A stretch of DNA of 64,000 bases from Sphingomicrobium arenosum (GCF_026157085.1 NZ_JANPVN010000001.1:310001-374000); one strand, 5' to 3'. Positions 43,532-52,515 are shown, counted from the stretch's first letter. Notes: generated by a model from the letters alone, not told the origin. Program-made: numbers and translations.

Positions 43532-43548
43532 CAAGAGGGAGAGCCACG

Positions 43549-44271
43549 ATGTTGGTCAATGTGTTGAAGGCTGGCCTTGCCAGCGCCGCTTTGTTCGCGG
43601 GCACCGCGATGATGTTCAACCCCGCGCCCGCGAGCGCGCAGGACGGTTGGACGCGTGTCCAGAGCGTCGTTTATGGCGGCGGCCGGATGGTGACTGGCTC
43701 GGGTAATGTGGTCAGTGACGACCGCGCCGTGTCGCGCGCCGTCCGTCGCATCGTCATCGAGGATGCGAGCGACCTGACGCTGCGCCAGGGAGCGCCCGAA
43801 CTGGTCGTGCAGACCGACGACAATATCATCGACATGATCCATAGCGACGTGGAGGGCGAGACGCTGACCATCCGCAGCCGCGGCAGCTATCGCACGAAGA
43901 GCGGGGTGAAGGCGTTTCTGACGCTGCCCGATCTCGACAAGGCCGAAGTGCACGGGTCGGGTAATATCCGCATCATCGACTGGCAGGGTGAGCGGCTGAC
44001 GCTGCAGGTGAACGGGTCGGGCGATATCGACCTCAAGGGTCGGGTCGCTACGGTCGAGGCCAATGTCCATGGCTCGGGCGATGTGGACCTGCGCCAGGCG
44101 CGTATCGGGCGGGTCGATGCCGAGGTGGCGGGATCGGGCGATATCCGCACCGGCGCCCCGCGCCAGGTGAGCGCGGTCGTGCATGGCTCGGGCGACATCC
44201 ATATCGATGGCAATCCCGAGCGCCTCCATACGCGGGTGCACGGGACGGGCGAGATCCACGGCGCCCATTGA
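43549..44271 (+). CDS. DUF2807 (GIN domain) secreted protein 2
   Basis: A 240-aa exported protein with an N-terminal signal (LKAGLASAALFAGTAMMFNP...ASAQ). The DUF2807 beta-helix shows five evenly spaced GSG turns (HGSGNI, NGSGDI, HGSGDV, AGSGDI, HGSGDI). It differs in sequence from DUF2807 protein 1 but has similar regulation. GAGGGAGAG lies before the ATG. A strong terminator follows. Confidence 0.85.
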   Translation: MLVNVLKAGLASAALFAGTAMMFNPAPASAQDGWTRVQSVVYGGGRMVTGSGNVVSDDRAVSRAVRRIVIEDASDLTLRQGAPELVVQTDDNIIDMIHSDVEGETLTIRSRGSYRTKSGVKAFLTLPDLDKAEVHGSGNIRIIDWQGERLTLQVNGSGDIDLKGRVATVEANVHGSGDVDLRQARIGRVDAEVAGSGDIRTGAPRQVSAVVHGSGDIHIDGNPERLHTRVHGTGEIHGAH

Positions 44272-44334
44272 CGAGGTTGGTGCGTGCTGCCCGGCCTGTC
44301 GCGGGACGGGGTGTGCGACCGACGTGGAGAGAGA

Positions 44335-44371
44335 GGGGGAGCGGCCGAGCGAGGGTCGCTCCCCCTTTTTT
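44335..44371 (+). terminator. Rho-independent terminator after DUF2807 gene 2
   Basis: GGGGGAGCG and CGCTCCCCC form a perfect 9-bp stem with a 13-base loop, followed by six T. Confidence 0.9.
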
Positions 44372-44377
44372 GTTATC

Positions 44378-44460
44378 TCGTCGCCCCAGCGGAGGCTGGG
44401 GCCCACGTCTCTGCGAATCTTCTCGATGGCATGGATCCCAGCCTTCGCTGGGATGACGAA
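44378..44460. repeat. Dispersed hairpin element of the GCTGGGATGACG type
   Basis: The 83-bp element has complementary ends: TCGTCGCCCCAGC...GCTGGGG on the left and CCCAGCCTTCGCTGGGATGA on the right, each also a small hairpin. Elements with this end sequence are known to me as common intergenic repeats in sphingomonads and relatives (background knowledge). It follows the terminator directly. No gene lies in 44272-44596. Confidence 0.72.
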
Positions 44461-44478
44461 TGAGGATCACGGCGGCTG

Positions 44479-44592
44479 CGGGGTCGGGGCGGCCCGACCC
44501 CGTCAGACGGTTTCGCTTCGCAACCCGCTGGCCGCTTGACGCATCTCTCGACAGAAGCACGGCGACGCTTCGCGTCGGCGCGCTTCTGCTAG
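44479..44592 (-). repeat. Dispersed repeat, copy 3 (diverged)
   Basis: Read on the minus strand this starts a few bases after the thiolase stop and shares ordered blocks with copy 1 at 8758-8880: GTCGAGAGA, CGGCCAGCGGG, and a GCGAAGC...CTGACGGGG...GGCCGCCC end. It holds two hairpins: 44553-44587 (15-bp arms, two mismatches) and a perfect 10-bp one at 44479-44502. The first may help end the thiolase transcript. Confidence 0.45.
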
Positions 44593-44596
44593 GTAC

Positions 44597-45778
44597 TTAC
44601 AAGACTTCGAACAGCCCCGCCGCGCCCATGCCGCCGCCCACGCACATGGTGACGACGACATATTTGGCGCCGCGGCGCTTGCCTTCGATGAGGGCGTGGC
44701 CGGTGCAGCGCGCGCCGGTCATGCCATAAGGGTGGCCAATCGAGATCGAGCCGCCGTTGACGTTGAGGATATCGTTATCGATGCCGAGCTTGTCGCGGCA
44801 GTAGAGTACCTGCACCGCGAAGGCCTCGTTCAGCTCCCACAGGCCGATCTCGTCCATCTTGACGCCGGTCTGCTGGAGCAGCTTGGGGATGGCGTAGACG
44901 GGACCGATACCCATTTCATCGGGCTCGGTGCCCGCGACCGCCATGCCGACATAACGGCCGAGCGGGGTGAGGCCGCGCTTGGCGGCTTCGCCCGCTTCCA
45001 TGACGATGCAGGCCGAGGAGCCGTCGGACAGCTGCGAGGCGTTGCCCGCGGTGATGTGGGTGCCCGGGCCAAGCACCGGCTGGAGCTGCTGGAGGCCTTC
45101 CAGCGTGGTGCCGGGGCGGTTGCCCTCGTCCTTCTCGACAGTGATTTCCTGCGTCGAAATCTTGCCCGTTTCCTTGTCCTTCACGCCCATGGTGACGGTG
45201 ACGGGGACGATTTCGTCGTCGAACTTGCCGGCGTCCTGCGCCGCGGCGGTGCGCTGCTGCGACTGGAGGGCATATTCGTCCATCGCATCGCGCGAAATGC
45301 CGTAGCGCTGGGCGACCGTCTCGGCGGTCTGGAGCATGGGCATGTAGGTCGCGGGGTGCATCTTGACGAGCTCGGGGTCCATGGCGACGCGCATCTCGGG
45401 CGTCTGGACCATCGAGACGCTGTCCTGCCCGCCCGCGGCGACGATCTGCATGTTGTCGGTGATGACCTGCTTGGCCGCCGTCGCGATCGACATGAGGCCC
45501 GAGGAGCATTGGCGATCGATGGTCATGCCCGAGACGGAGACGGGGCAGCCGGCGCGAAGGGCGACCTGGCGGCCGATATTGCCGAACTGGGTGCCCTGCG
45601 TGAGGACCGCGCCCCAGACGACATCGTCGATCTCGCCGGCCTCGATCTTGGCGCGTTCGATGGCGGGGGCGAGGCTGTAGCTACCCAGCGTGGCACCGTG
45701 GGTCATGTTGAACGCGCCCTTGTAGGCGCGGCCGATGGGGGTACGGGCGGTCGAGACGATGACGGCATCGCGGGACAT
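44597..45778 (-). CDS. Acetyl-CoA acyltransferase / thiolase
   Basis: A 393-aa thiolase. The acyl-accepting Cys91 is in [10 protein letters not shown], with later [10 protein letters not shown] (His) and [13 protein letters not shown] (Cys). Catalyses thiolytic cleavage or condensation of acyl-CoAs. It follows a MaoC gene by 11 bases, and a LiuR-like palindrome precedes that gene, so fatty acid or branched-chain acyl-CoA breakdown is likely. Confidence 0.94.
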   Translation of the reverse strand: MSRDAVIVSTARTPIGRAYKGAFNMTHGATLGSYSLAPAIERAKIEAGEIDDVVWGAVLTQGTQFGNIGRQVALRAGCPVSVSGMTIDRQCSSGLMSIATAAKQVITDNMQIVAAGGQDSVSMVQTPEMRVAMDPELVKMHPATYMPMLQTAETVAQRYGISRDAMDEYALQSQQRTAAAQDAGKFDDEIVPVTVTMGVKDKETGKISTQEITVEKDEGNRPGTTLEGLQQLQPVLGPGTHITAGNASQLSDGSSACIVMEAGEAAKRGLTPLGRYVGMAVAGTEPDEMGIGPVYAIPKLLQQTGVKMDEIGLWELNEAFAVQVLYCRDKLGIDNDILNVNGGSISIGHPYGMTGARCTGHALIEGKRRGAKYVVVTMCVGGGMGAAGLFEVL

Positions 45779-45789
45779 GAAATTCTCTC

Positions 45790-46245
45790 CTAGGTGACGA
45801 TGAGGCCGAGCCAGTCGGCGATAAGGGCGGGCTTGTCTTCGCCGTCCACTTCGACGGTGACATTGTAATGCATGAGGAGCTGGCCGGGGGCCTTTTCGGT
45901 CATGTCCGATAGAACGAACCGGCCGCGCACTTTTTTCCCTGCAGCGACGGGTTTCAAAAAGCGGACTTTGTCGAGACCGTAATTGACCGCCATTTTCGTG
46001 GTGGCGGGGACGAGCATGACGTCGGCGCCCATGCGGCTGAGGAGCGACAGGCTCAAAAAGCCGTGGGCGATGGTGCCGCCGAAGGGGGTCTGCGCCGCGA
46101 GTTCGGGATCGGTGTGGATGAACTGCCGATCCTCGGTCGCCTCGGCGAAGTCGGTGATGCGCTGTTGCGGCACCTCGATCCAGTCGGACGTGCCGATCTC
46201 GGTGCCGATGGCGGCACGGATGTCTTCGATGGATGCGACGGGCAT
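45790..46245 (-). CDS. MaoC family (R)-specific enoyl-CoA hydratase-like protein
   Basis: A 151-aa hot-dog fold hydratase. [20 protein letters not shown] and [15 protein letters not shown] are the conserved catalytic region (Asp/His). It would hydrate enoyl-CoAs or link beta-oxidation to PHA precursors. First gene of the maoC-thiolase operon. Confidence 0.9.
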   Translation of the reverse strand: MPVASIEDIRAAIGTEIGTSDWIEVPQQRITDFAEATEDRQFIHTDPELAAQTPFGGTIAHGFLSLSLLSRMGADVMLVPATTKMAVNYGLDKVRFLKPVAAGKKVRGRFVLSDMTEKAPGQLLMHYNVTVEVDGEDKPALIADWLGLIVT

Positions 46246-46269
46246 GGGCTCTCCTTGGGAGGGAGGGCT

Positions 46270-46287
46270 ACCTTAACGTAAACGTCA
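46270..46287. promoter_or_regulatory. LiuR-like palindromic operator upstream of maoC-thiolase
   Basis: CTTAACGTAAACGTCAAG is an 18-bp palindrome with one mismatched pair, 24 bp before the maoC start. It resembles sites of the MerR-family regulator LiuR (TTGACGTNNACGTCAA type, recalled from the literature on branched-chain and fatty acid use in proteobacteria). The match fits the function of the downstream operon. No regulator gene is nearby. Confidence 0.55.
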
Positions 46288-46449
46288 AGGCAAGTGGGTT
46301 TCGGGGTGAAACGGTCACTGATGCGGGCAGGTCACGGCGCGGCGCAAAAAGGCGGTTGAGAGGCGGATAACCATCCTTCTTCGTTGCACCCCTCGACGGG
46401 CATGGCACAGCTGGCGGCTCGTACCGCATTCCAGATTTTCCGGGGGGAA

Positions 46450-47541
46450 ATGACCAACATGTTCGATTGTCGCCTTCGCGGGGCGGGCCTTGCCGCTGCC
46501 GCCGCCGTCACCCTGTCGCTGCTGACGAGCGCGCCCGCGATGGCGCAGGACGCCGCAGAGGCCAGCCAGTCCGAGATGACGGTCGAGGAATTCATTGCCT
46601 CGATGCCGCAGGACAGGCGCAGCCATTGGGAGACGATCGAGGCGGGCTTCGACCCCTCCAGCGGCACCATTTCGGTCGGCGGGGCCCATTCGACGATGGA
46701 CCTTGGAGAGGATTATGCTTTCTATCCCGCGCAGAATGCGCGCGACCTCCTCGAATTCTGGGGTAACGACCCGTCGCAGTTGACCGACGTGCTCGGCCTG
46801 ATCATGCCCGCGAACAAGCATCCGCTCGATGCGGGGTGGAGCGCGGTCGTCACCTATGAGGAGAGCGGCCATGTCGCCGACGACGATGCCGCCGATATCG
46901 ATTATGACGAGCTGCTCGAAGAGTTGCAGGAAGGGCAGCGACTGGCCTCGGAGCAAGCGCGCGAGCATGGCTATCCGGGCGGCGACTTGCTCGGTTGGGC
47001 GCAGGCGCCGAGCTACGACAGCGAGGCCAAGACGCTGGTCTGGGCCAAGCGGCTCCAGTTCGACGACACCGAAGGCGAGCAACTCAACTATGACGTGCGC
47101 CTGCTCGGACGCACCGGGGTGCTCAGCATCAACATGCTCGACGGCATGGAAGCGCTGCCCGAGGTGCAGACTGCCGCGCTCCAGCTGTCGCAGCGCATCG
47201 CTTTCGAGGATGGCGCGCGCTATGCCGACTTTAATCCCGAGACCGACGCCAAGGCCGAATATGGCATCGGTGGCCTGATCCTCGGCGGCGCGGCGGTGGC
47301 GGCAGCCAAGAAGACGGGCCTCCTCGCTTTCCTCTTCCTGTTTCTCAAGAAAGGCTGGATCGTGATCGTCATTGCGCTTGCTGCCCTTGGGCGCAAGGTG
47401 AAGGGCACGTTCGGCAAGGGCGAGGACGTCGACGCGGGCTGGGACGAGGATGCCGCTTACGTCGATCCCGAGAGCGAGGCCATGGTCGAGGCCGAGGACC
47501 TGCCCGCGAGCAAGCCCGAAGACGCGGACGTCGCTCGCTAG
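46450..47541 (+). CDS. DUF2167 family membrane protein
   Basis: A 363-aa protein with a signal peptide (ending AMAQ), a large extracytoplasmic domain, and near the C-terminus hydrophobic stretches IGGLILGGAAVAAA and LLAFLFLFLKKGWIVIVIAL. GWAQAPSYDSEAKTLVWAKR and LNYDVRLLGRTGVLSINML are typical of DUF2167. The tail after the helices is acidic. Function unknown. GGGGGGAAA precedes the ATG. Confidence 0.88.
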   Translation: MTNMFDCRLRGAGLAAAAAVTLSLLTSAPAMAQDAAEASQSEMTVEEFIASMPQDRRSHWETIEAGFDPSSGTISVGGAHSTMDLGEDYAFYPAQNARDLLEFWGNDPSQLTDVLGLIMPANKHPLDAGWSAVVTYEESGHVADDDAADIDYDELLEELQEGQRLASEQAREHGYPGGDLLGWAQAPSYDSEAKTLVWAKRLQFDDTEGEQLNYDVRLLGRTGVLSINMLDGMEALPEVQTAALQLSQRIAFEDGARYADFNPETDAKAEYGIGGLILGGAAVAAAKKTGLLAFLFLFLKKGWIVIVIALAALGRKVKGTFGKGEDVDAGWDEDAAYVDPESEAMVEAEDLPASKPEDADVAR

Positions 47542-47544
47542 CGC

Positions 47545-48855
47545 TTAGCCCTCGTCGCCGCCCGTGGCGCTGGCGCCCGGGCCTTCGCTGGTGCCTTCGC
47601 TTTTCGCGGCGCGTTTCACGCTGGTCGCGGGGAGGGGCTTGGGCGCGGGCGTTTCCTCATGCTCGTCGACGAGGCGGAAGCCGTTTTCGGGATAGGGCAT
47701 GATCATCGTGCCGTCGGGCGCCGAGGTGAAGGTGGTCTGGGTCGGATAGGCGAATTCGATGCCATGTTCGGCGAACAGCCGGGTGATGGCGATGAGGACG
47801 AGGCTCTTCACGCCGACCAGCTCTTCATAATCCTCGGTGTAGTGATCGTAGATGAAGAGGAAGTCGATCGAGCTATCGCCAAAGCCGGTGCAGATGGTGC
47901 GCACGGGCTCGATATGATCGTAATCGGCGATGGTGCTTTCGACGAGCGCCTTCATGCGCGCGAGCATGTCGGGCGAGGTCTGGTAGATGACGCCGAAGGG
48001 AATCTCGACGCGGCGGCGCTCGGCGAGCGCGATATTGTGGACTTCCTGCTCCAAGAGCTGGGTGTTGCCCATGACGATGAGCTCGCCCGACGGGGCACGC
48101 AGGCGGGTGGTCTTGAGACCGATCTTTTCGACCGTGCCGAAGGTGGTGCCGTAGCTGATCGTGTCGCCGCGGCGGAACGGGCGGTCGAAGACGATCGAGA
48201 GCGCGGCGAAGAGATCGGAGAAGATGCCCTGCGCGGCGAGGCCGATGGCGATGCCGCCGATGCCGAGACCCGCGACCAGCGTGGTGACGTCGACGCCCAG
48301 ATTGTCGAGGATGACGATGATCGCGATGGCGAACACCGCGACGTTGACCAGCACGCGGATGATGTTGAGCGCGTTGCCGAGCGTGCTGTCGGGATCGTCC
48401 TCCTCGGTCGCGGCCTTGGACTTGATGACGCCGAGAATGAGCTCGCGCGCCCAGATGGCGGCCTGGATGGCGGCGACAACGGTGAAGATGACCTCGATGA
48501 AGCGTTCGATATTGCGCGGGATCTCGGTGTGGCTGACGACGATGAAGAAGCTGGCAACCAGCATGAAGGTGAGCGTGGTCTTGGCGAGCACGCCCGCGAT
48601 GATGCCCTTCCAGCTGGTGCGGTCCTTGGTCGACTTGCGATAGCGCCGCCCGATCGAGCGCAGGATGAGGAGGATGCCCGCCATCCCGAGCGCGACGAGC
48701 GTGCCGATGAGCAGGTCTTCCCAATGCGTGCCGAGCCAATCGATGGTGCCGAGCACGGGCTGTTCGAGCGTGTCGACGGTGTCGGCGAGGACCGCCTCGT
48801 CATCGGCGATGAGGTCGGCGGCGCGCTCGAGGCTGTTCTGGGAGGATTGGGTCAT
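47545..48855 (-). CDS. Mechanosensitive ion channel, MscS family
   Basis: A 436-aa channel. Several N-terminal helices are followed by the pore helix region (VAGLGIGGIAIGLAAQGIF, then SDLFAALSIVFDRPFRRGD) and the beta domain with VEKIGLKTTRLRAPSGELIV. It protects against osmotic downshift. The C-terminus is an unstructured Ser/Gly/Glu tail. Converges with the DUF2167 gene with a three-base gap. Confidence 0.93.
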   Translation of the reverse strand: MTQSSQNSLERAADLIADDEAVLADTVDTLEQPVLGTIDWLGTHWEDLLIGTLVALGMAGILLILRSIGRRYRKSTKDRTSWKGIIAGVLAKTTLTFMLVASFFIVVSHTEIPRNIERFIEVIFTVVAAIQAAIWARELILGVIKSKAATEEDDPDSTLGNALNIIRVLVNVAVFAIAIIVILDNLGVDVTTLVAGLGIGGIAIGLAAQGIFSDLFAALSIVFDRPFRRGDTISYGTTFGTVEKIGLKTTRLRAPSGELIVMGNTQLLEQEVHNIALAERRRVEIPFGVIYQTSPDMLARMKALVESTIADYDHIEPVRTICTGFGDSSIDFLFIYDHYTEDYEELVGVKSLVLIAITRLFAEHGIEFAYPTQTTFTSAPDGTMIMPYPENGFRLVDEHEETPAPKPLPATSVKRAAKSEGTSEGPGASATGGDEG

Positions 48856-48895
48856 AGCGCCCCTGTGTGGCGGCGATGGCGGCGACTTTCAACCG

Positions 48896-49936
48896 TCAGC
48901 GGCCGGCGAGGCGGCGGGCGAGACGGCGACGCCAGGAGGGCGGCGGGCCCTGATGGTCGAGAAAGGCGAGGAGAAAGGTTTCCTCGCGGCTCATGCGGCG
49001 ACGGGTACGGCGCGGGCGGCGTACCCCGCGGAACGGGTCCTCGGGGCGTTCCTTGACGGCATCGAGGATGGCGGGGTGGATATAGGAAGAGCGGGTCACC
49101 GCCGGGGTGTTGCCAAGCGCGGCGGCGACCGGTTCGACGATGCGTTTCAAGGTGGGCGGCTCTTCCTCGGCGAGCGCGGCGGTCACTTCCTCGACCGCCA
49201 TCGCGCTGGCGCCCCAGGTGCGAAAATGCTTGGCCGAGATGTCGGCGCGGGAGACGCGCTTCAGGAAATCGTTGACGTCGTTGCTGTCGATCTGGCGCGG
49301 CGCCCCGTCCTCGCCGACATATTGAAACAGGTGCTGGCCCGGCAGTTCGTGGCATTCGCCGACGATGCGGACCAGCGCGGGGTCGGTGATGGTGATGGCG
49401 CGCTCGACGCCATGCTTGGCGCGGTAGGATAGTTTGAGGCGGGTCTTCAGCTTCTCGACATGGCCGGTGGTGAGCGTGGTCGCGCCATAGCTCTTGTTGG
49501 TGCGGGCATATTGGCGATTGCCGATACGCAGGTGATTTTCATCGAGCAGGCGGACGATGGCGGCAATCACCGTCTCGCGGGTCAAGGTGCGGCGCCTGAG
49601 CGCCTTTTCGACCTTGCGGCGGATGCGTGGCAGACGGCGGCCGAAATCGGCCAGCGCAGCGAATTTCTCGGCCTCGGCGAGGGCGCGAAAGTCGTCATGA
49701 TAGCGATATTGCTTGCGGCCCTTTTCATCCATGCCGGTGGCCTGGATGTGGCCATTCTCGTCGCGGCAGTACCAGACGTCGCGATAGGCGGGCGGGACGG
49801 CGAGCGCGTTCAGCCGGGCGACGGTGCGCTCGTTCTTGAGCTTTTCGCCGCCGGGGCGGTGATAGCTCCACCCCTTGCCGCGGCGCACGCGCGTATAGCC
49901 GGGTTCCTCGTCGCTCGAATGCCGCAGTTGGCGCAC
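48896..49936 (-). CDS. DNA topoisomerase IB
   Basis: A 346-aa poxvirus-type topoisomerase I. Features are GKGWSYHRPGGEKL, the LAVPPAYRDVWYC site, RIGNRQYARTNKSYGATTL, KHFRTWGAS and the DNA-cleaving tyrosine Tyr285 in TRSSYIHPAIL. It relaxes supercoils by forming a 3'-phosphotyrosine. The start is GTG at 49936 with AAGGA upstream; no ATG gives a complete N-terminus. The C-terminus is very basic. It is divergent from the PfpI gene. Confidence 0.92.
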   Translation of the reverse strand: MRQLRHSSDEEPGYTRVRRGKGWSYHRPGGEKLKNERTVARLNALAVPPAYRDVWYCRDENGHIQATGMDEKGRKQYRYHDDFRALAEAEKFAALADFGRRLPRIRRKVEKALRRRTLTRETVIAAIVRLLDENHLRIGNRQYARTNKSYGATTLTTGHVEKLKTRLKLSYRAKHGVERAITITDPALVRIVGECHELPGQHLFQYVGEDGAPRQIDSNDVNDFLKRVSRADISAKHFRTWGASAMAVEEVTAALAEEEPPTLKRIVEPVAAALGNTPAVTRSSYIHPAILDAVKERPEDPFRGVRRPRRTRRRMSREETFLLAFLDHQGPPPSWRRRLARRLAGR

Positions 49937-50011
49937 GCTTCGTCCTTCACTAACGGAAACGACAAGCGCGCCGCGGCGTTCGCGGTTCCACAGACCAAAA
50001 GGAGTGAGGCA

Positions 50012-50548
50012 ATGAAGGACCTGTCGGGCAAGAAGATATTGATCATGGCGACCGAGGGGTTCGAGGAGCTCGAACTGACGGGGCCGCGCGACCTGCTGGG
50101 CGAGGCGGGGGCCGAAATCACCATCGCCTCGGTCGACCGCAATCCGTTTCGCGGACGGGTCAAGGACGAGCCGACCATCTGGGTCCAGCCGGACAAGTTG
50201 ATCGGCGAGGCCGACGCGGCGGACTATGACGCGCTGGTACTGCCCGGCGGGGTCATCAACCCCGATCAGCTGCGCACCAACGAGGAGGCAATCGCGCTGA
50301 TCAAGGCGTTCGACGAGGCGCAAAAGCCGCTCGCCGCCATCTGTCATGGGCCGTGGTTGCTGGTCGAGGCCGACGTGGTGAAGGGGCGGAAGGTGACCAG
50401 TTGGCCCTCGATCCGCACCGATCTGAAGAATGCCGGCGGTGAGGTGGTGGACAAGGAGGCCTGCACCGACGGGCATCTGATCACGAGCCGCAATCCCGAT
50501 GACGTTCCCGCGTTCTGCGAGGCGATCGCGGCGGCGGTCGCTGGATGA
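50012..50548 (+). CDS. DJ-1/PfpI family protein
   Basis: A 178-aa protein of the PfpI/YhbO group. The nucleophile elbow is AAICHGPW (Cys111, His112) with an acidic EGFEELEL (Glu18/19) near the active site, as in the family. Members act as stress proteins, proteases or deglycases; the exact activity is debated. AAAAGGAG lies before the ATG. Confidence 0.93.
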   Translation: MKDLSGKKILIMATEGFEELELTGPRDLLGEAGAEITIASVDRNPFRGRVKDEPTIWVQPDKLIGEADAADYDALVLPGGVINPDQLRTNEEAIALIKAFDEAQKPLAAICHGPWLLVEADVVKGRKVTSWPSIRTDLKNAGGEVVDKEACTDGHLITSRNPDDVPAFCEAIAAAVAG

Positions 50549-50654
50549 GGCTGGAGGGCGCATGGCGGGCGCCGACCAACGAGCCTGCGTGAAATTTTAT
50601 CGCGGCGGCGCAACGATAAGAGACTCTTCACCTTTGCCGCGTTAGGGCGTGGCC

Positions 50655-51101
50655 ATGGTTAATCCTTATCGCCTTCATCGTGCCATCGACCTTGCCGTCT
50701 CGCTGATCTTTTCGGCCTGTCTCGGCTATTGCGCATGGCGCTTGCATCCCGCGCTGGGAGGGCCGCTGCCCGTGCTGGAGACGCACCAGGCGGTGCTAGT
50801 CGCGATGCTGGCCGGGTTCGGCTTCGCGTTCGGCTCGATGCGCTTGAGCGGCGGGCCCGACAATGCCCGCTACGAACAGGAACTGGTCGCGCCCTTCGGG
50901 CTTGCGCATACGCCGTCGCCGCTGGCCCCGTTGGCGGGGATGCAGCAGCGGCAGGACATGACGCAGGATGCGGACCGGACGGCGCAGGCCGCCGCTTATG
51001 GTCCGACCGTGTCGCCGCTGGTGCAGAAGAAGAAGCCGGTGCTGTCGAACGAGGCTGCCAACTCGATCCTCGATACGATCAACGAGCTCAAGCGCGCCTG
51101 A
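50655..51101 (+). CDS. Small membrane protein of unknown function
   Basis: A 148-aa protein with two hydrophobic segments (AIDLAVSLIFSACLGYCAW and VLVAMLAGFGFAFGSMRL) and a soluble tail. A GTG at 50649 is an alternative start two codons earlier. Not recognised; no partner in its surroundings. Confidence 0.6.
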   Translation: MVNPYRLHRAIDLAVSLIFSACLGYCAWRLHPALGGPLPVLETHQAVLVAMLAGFGFAFGSMRLSGGPDNARYEQELVAPFGLAHTPSPLAPLAGMQQRQDMTQDADRTAQAAAYGPTVSPLVQKKKPVLSNEAANSILDTINELKRA

Positions 51102-51192
51102 TCGCGCCCGCCGCTTCCCCGCACCACGTCACGTGCGCCGCTCGCCCGAGGAGGACCGGCGCGTCGATGCGCGGTGAGGGAAGGGCAAGGCC

Positions 51193-51528
51193 TCAGGCCT
51201 CGTCGAGGGTGAGCGCCTCGATTTCGATCCCGATCGACCCGTCCTCGCCGTGGATCGGCGGGCAGGCGAGCGCGATATCGGCGACGAGATGGCCGCCGAT
51301 CTCGAATTCGGCGTCTTCGAGCCCGTCGGTAAGCGCGGCGGCGGTCTCGGCCGCATGAGGCGGCGGCAGGCGCAGCGAGATCATGTGGCGTTCGCCGCTA
51401 TAGGTAAGCGAATGCCAATCGACCGATCGGAATTCCCTTAGCAAAATCCTATCGCGCGGCAGGCCGGTGCGATTGATGACGGCGCGCAGCAGGCTGGTCG
51501 CCGCGCTCGACAGAGGCGGGCGCATCAT
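51193..51528 (-). CDS. Small hypothetical protein coupled to a 57-aa gene
   Basis: A 111-aa protein starting MMRPPLSSAATSLLRAVINR. It has an N-terminal helical region and a strand-rich C-terminal half (HMISLRLPPPHAAETAAALT, VADIALACPPIHGEDG). Its ATG overlaps the stop of the upstream 57-aa gene as ATGA, implying translational coupling. Family not recognised. Confidence 0.65.
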   Translation of the reverse strand: MMRPPLSSAATSLLRAVINRTGLPRDRILLREFRSVDWHSLTYSGERHMISLRLPPPHAAETAAALTDGLEDAEFEIGGHLVADIALACPPIHGEDGSIGIEIEALTLDEA

Positions 51529-51698
51529 TGCACCTGCTCCAGGAAGGTGCGGACTCGCGCGATGGTGCGCGGTCGCGGTTCGCGCCCTCTGCGCAGGTCG
51601 AAAACGAAACGCGGGTCCCCCACCGCGTCGCGACCGAACCTGGCCGCGGCCACATTGCTCGTCCTCAAATATTGTTCAACGTCTCGAAGTAGATGCAC
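51525..51698 (-). CDS. 57-aa basic helical protein, divergent from S24 repressor
   Basis: GTG start at 51698, stop overlapping the next gene start. The protein reads HLLRDVEQYLRTSNVAAARF...GDPRFVFDLRRGREP...RVRTFLEQ. The pattern (helix, ARFG, GDP-FV--LR-GR, then a helix) is one I know from many short alphaproteobacterial proteins with a degenerate HTH look. The real function is unknown. Reading frame, coupling and composition all support it. The ribosome site is weak. Confidence 0.65.
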   Translation of the reverse strand: MHLLRDVEQYLRTSNVAAARFGRDAVGDPRFVFDLRRGREPRPRTIARVRTFLEQVQ

Positions 51699-51763
51699 GG
51701 TGACTTACCCCACTCTCTCGCGACTCGGCACGTCGGAGTTGTCCCAATCCGTTTCCTACTTGT

Positions 51764-51779
51764 CTAGGATAAATCTTAG
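51764..51779. promoter_or_regulatory. Palindrome before the S24 repressor gene
   Basis: CTAGGAT-AA-ATCTTAG is a 16-bp inverted repeat with one mismatched pair, 18 bp before the repressor ATG and between two divergent genes. It is a reasonable self-regulation operator. Confidence 0.45.
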
Positions 51780-51797
51780 CGGTATGAAGCACAGACC

Positions 51798-52442
51798 ATG
51801 AACGATCCGCGCGCCAGGCTGGAGGAGCTGTGTCGAACCCAACGGGTGGACTATGCCACCCTGTCGCGGCTGATCGGGCGCAACCCGGCCTATATCCAGC
51901 AATATATCCGGCGCGGGACCCCGCGGACCCTGGCCGAGCGCGACCGGGTCGCCATCGCCGACTATTTCGATATCGACGAGACCGAGCTGGGCGCACCGGC
52001 GCGTGCGCAGGTCGGACCGGGGGCGTTGCTGCGGGTAGCGCGGCTGCCGATCCGCGCCGCTGCGGGATCGGGCGCGATCAACGAGGAGCGGAGCAGCGGG
52101 GCGAGCTTCGGCTTCGACCGTCACTGGCTGCGCCAGCTCACCGGCGCGCGGCCCGAGGAGCTGGCGGTGATCCAGGTCGAGGGCGATTCGATGGCGCCGA
52201 CGCTGGCAGCGGGGGACGAGATCCTCGTCGATCGGTCCGATGGCGCGGCGCGGCTGCGCGACGGCATCTATGTCCTGAGGAAGGACGATGCGCTGATGGT
52301 CAAGCGGCTCGCGCTTCACCCGATGGGGCGCAGCGTGACGATCCAGTCGGACAATCCCGCCTATATCGATCATCCCGGCTGTTCGCTCGGCGAGATCGAC
52401 CTCGTGGGGCGCGTGCTGTGGACGGCGCGGCGGCTTGGCTGA
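51798..52442 (+). CDS. HTH / S24 peptidase family (LexA-like) repressor
   Basis: A 214-aa protein with an N-terminal HTH (RVDYATLSRLIGRNPAYIQQ, then YIRRGTP) and a C-terminal S24 domain. The self-cleavage dyad is Ser131 in GDSMAPTL and Lys169 in LMVKRL. A possible Ala89-Gly90 scissile bond lies in RAAAGSG. Family knowledge: such proteins repress phage or damage-response genes and may self-cleave with RecA. A palindrome and a divergent small gene lie upstream. Confidence 0.88.
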   Translation: MNDPRARLEELCRTQRVDYATLSRLIGRNPAYIQQYIRRGTPRTLAERDRVAIADYFDIDETELGAPARAQVGPGALLRVARLPIRAAAGSGAINEERSSGASFGFDRHWLRQLTGARPEELAVIQVEGDSMAPTLAAGDEILVDRSDGAARLRDGIYVLRKDDALMVKRLALHPMGRSVTIQSDNPAYIDHPGCSLGEIDLVGRVLWTARRLG

Positions 52443-52515
52443 ACAGCGCGAGAGATCGCGCGTTAACCTTGTTCCTTGGCCGGAACGTTCACCCTTTTCC
52501 GCGATAAGGCGGGCC

